Assembly (NCBI GenBank): GCA_900544945.1
Contig: UQXG01000057.1
Coordinates: 1-12,852, forward strand
Direction: 5' to 3'
DNA length: 12,852 nucleotides
From: an uncultured Eubacteriales bacterium
GTDB taxonomy: Bacteria > Bacillota > Clostridia > Oscillospirales > Oscillospiraceae
Shown: positions 12,769 to 12,852 of the stretch, piece after piece
How positions within the stretch are numbered: position 1 is the stretch's first letter
How the letters are laid out: each line of letters begins with the position of its first letter
The notes under the pieces: model-generated
Database searches by the model: none
The model's input: the letters and a program-made list of their open reading frames with translations, nothing else
Told to the model about the DNA's origin: nothing
Program-made: the position numbers and the translations under genes

Positions 12769-12852
12769 TCATACTTTTTTTGTTGGATCGATATCTTCCA
12801 GTCTGGTAATACTCCCATCCGGTTCTTTGATATCAATGTTATTTAATACACT
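12769..12852 (-). CDS. C-terminal end of an unidentified upstream gene (partial)
   Basis: The minus frame is open from the window edge to TGA at plus 12769-12771, giving 27 residues rich in charge, including KEPDGSITRLEDIDPTKKV at the end. The codons are AT-rich, unlike every other gene in the window. It ends in ATGATGG, where two ATGs overlap or abut the stop, as in translational coupling with the GT4 gene. I do not recognise it, and the piece is short enough that it could be chance. Confidence 0.45.
   Translation of the reverse strand, partial: SVLNNIDIKEPDGSITRLEDIDPTKKV

Noticed and set aside
11575..12846. 423-codon plus-strand frame opposite the GT4 gene
   Set aside because: Begins inside the GT4 terminator, and the minus strand has all GT4 motifs.

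Overview
The window looks like chromosomal DNA from a GC-rich, Gram-positive, low-oxygen gut-type Clostridia, probably in the Oscillospirales/Ruminococcaceae range. This is an inference from three things: strong Shine-Dalgarno sites, sigma-A-like promoters with extended -10 boxes, and a spoVAC sporulation gene next to short palindromic repeats of a style I associate with that group. There are no rRNA, tRNA, CRISPR, IS or phage genes.

Layout. (1) 1-1833, minus: glutamine-dependent NAD+ synthetase, running off the left edge. (2) 1834-2064: divergent promoter region. (3) 2065-7192, plus: a five-gene surface-glycan operon in the order rfbA - rfbB - GT61 - rfbC - GT61. It makes dTDP-4-keto-6-deoxy sugars and carries two paralogous GT61-type glycosyltransferases that bracket rfbC. 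The last enzyme of dTDP-L-rhamnose synthesis, rfbD, is not in the window. The operon ends in a perfect hairpin that also terminates the convergent pair on the other strand. (4) 7216-7817, minus: a small XRE regulator with a TTG start plus a four-helix membrane protein, overlapping by ATGA. Their promoter is framed by a 10-bp perfect inverted repeat, a likely operator. (5) 7915-8015: a 101-bp REPIN/MITE-like inverted repeat. (6) 8035-9012, minus: DEDDh exonuclease with a zinc-binding-like C-terminal part and an arginine-rich tail. (7) 9120-9857, minus: nagB with its own promoter and terminator. (8) 10135-10701, plus: ECF transporter S component with an about 85-nt leader. (9) 10758-11198, plus: spoVAC alone, without spoVAD/spoVAE; its Shine-Dalgarno lies inside the terminator hairpin of the preceding gene. 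(10) 11199-11540: a gene-free nest of inverted repeats related to the element at 7915. (11) 11605-12744, minus: GT4 glycosyltransferase resembling diacylglycerol glucosyltransferases, with an abnormal start region, followed at the right edge by an AT-rich tail of another reading frame.

How it works together: the rfb/GT61 operon is the only true multi-gene pathway. It supplies a nucleotide sugar and two transferases for a cell-surface polysaccharide. The GT4 gene probably makes a membrane glycolipid. nadE, nagB, the exonuclease and the transporter are independent housekeeping units. The most unusual items are the GT61-rfbC-GT61 arrangement with a shared aromatic C-terminal module, the lone spoVAC with a masked ribosome site, the nested repeat island after it, and the broken-looking GT4 start.
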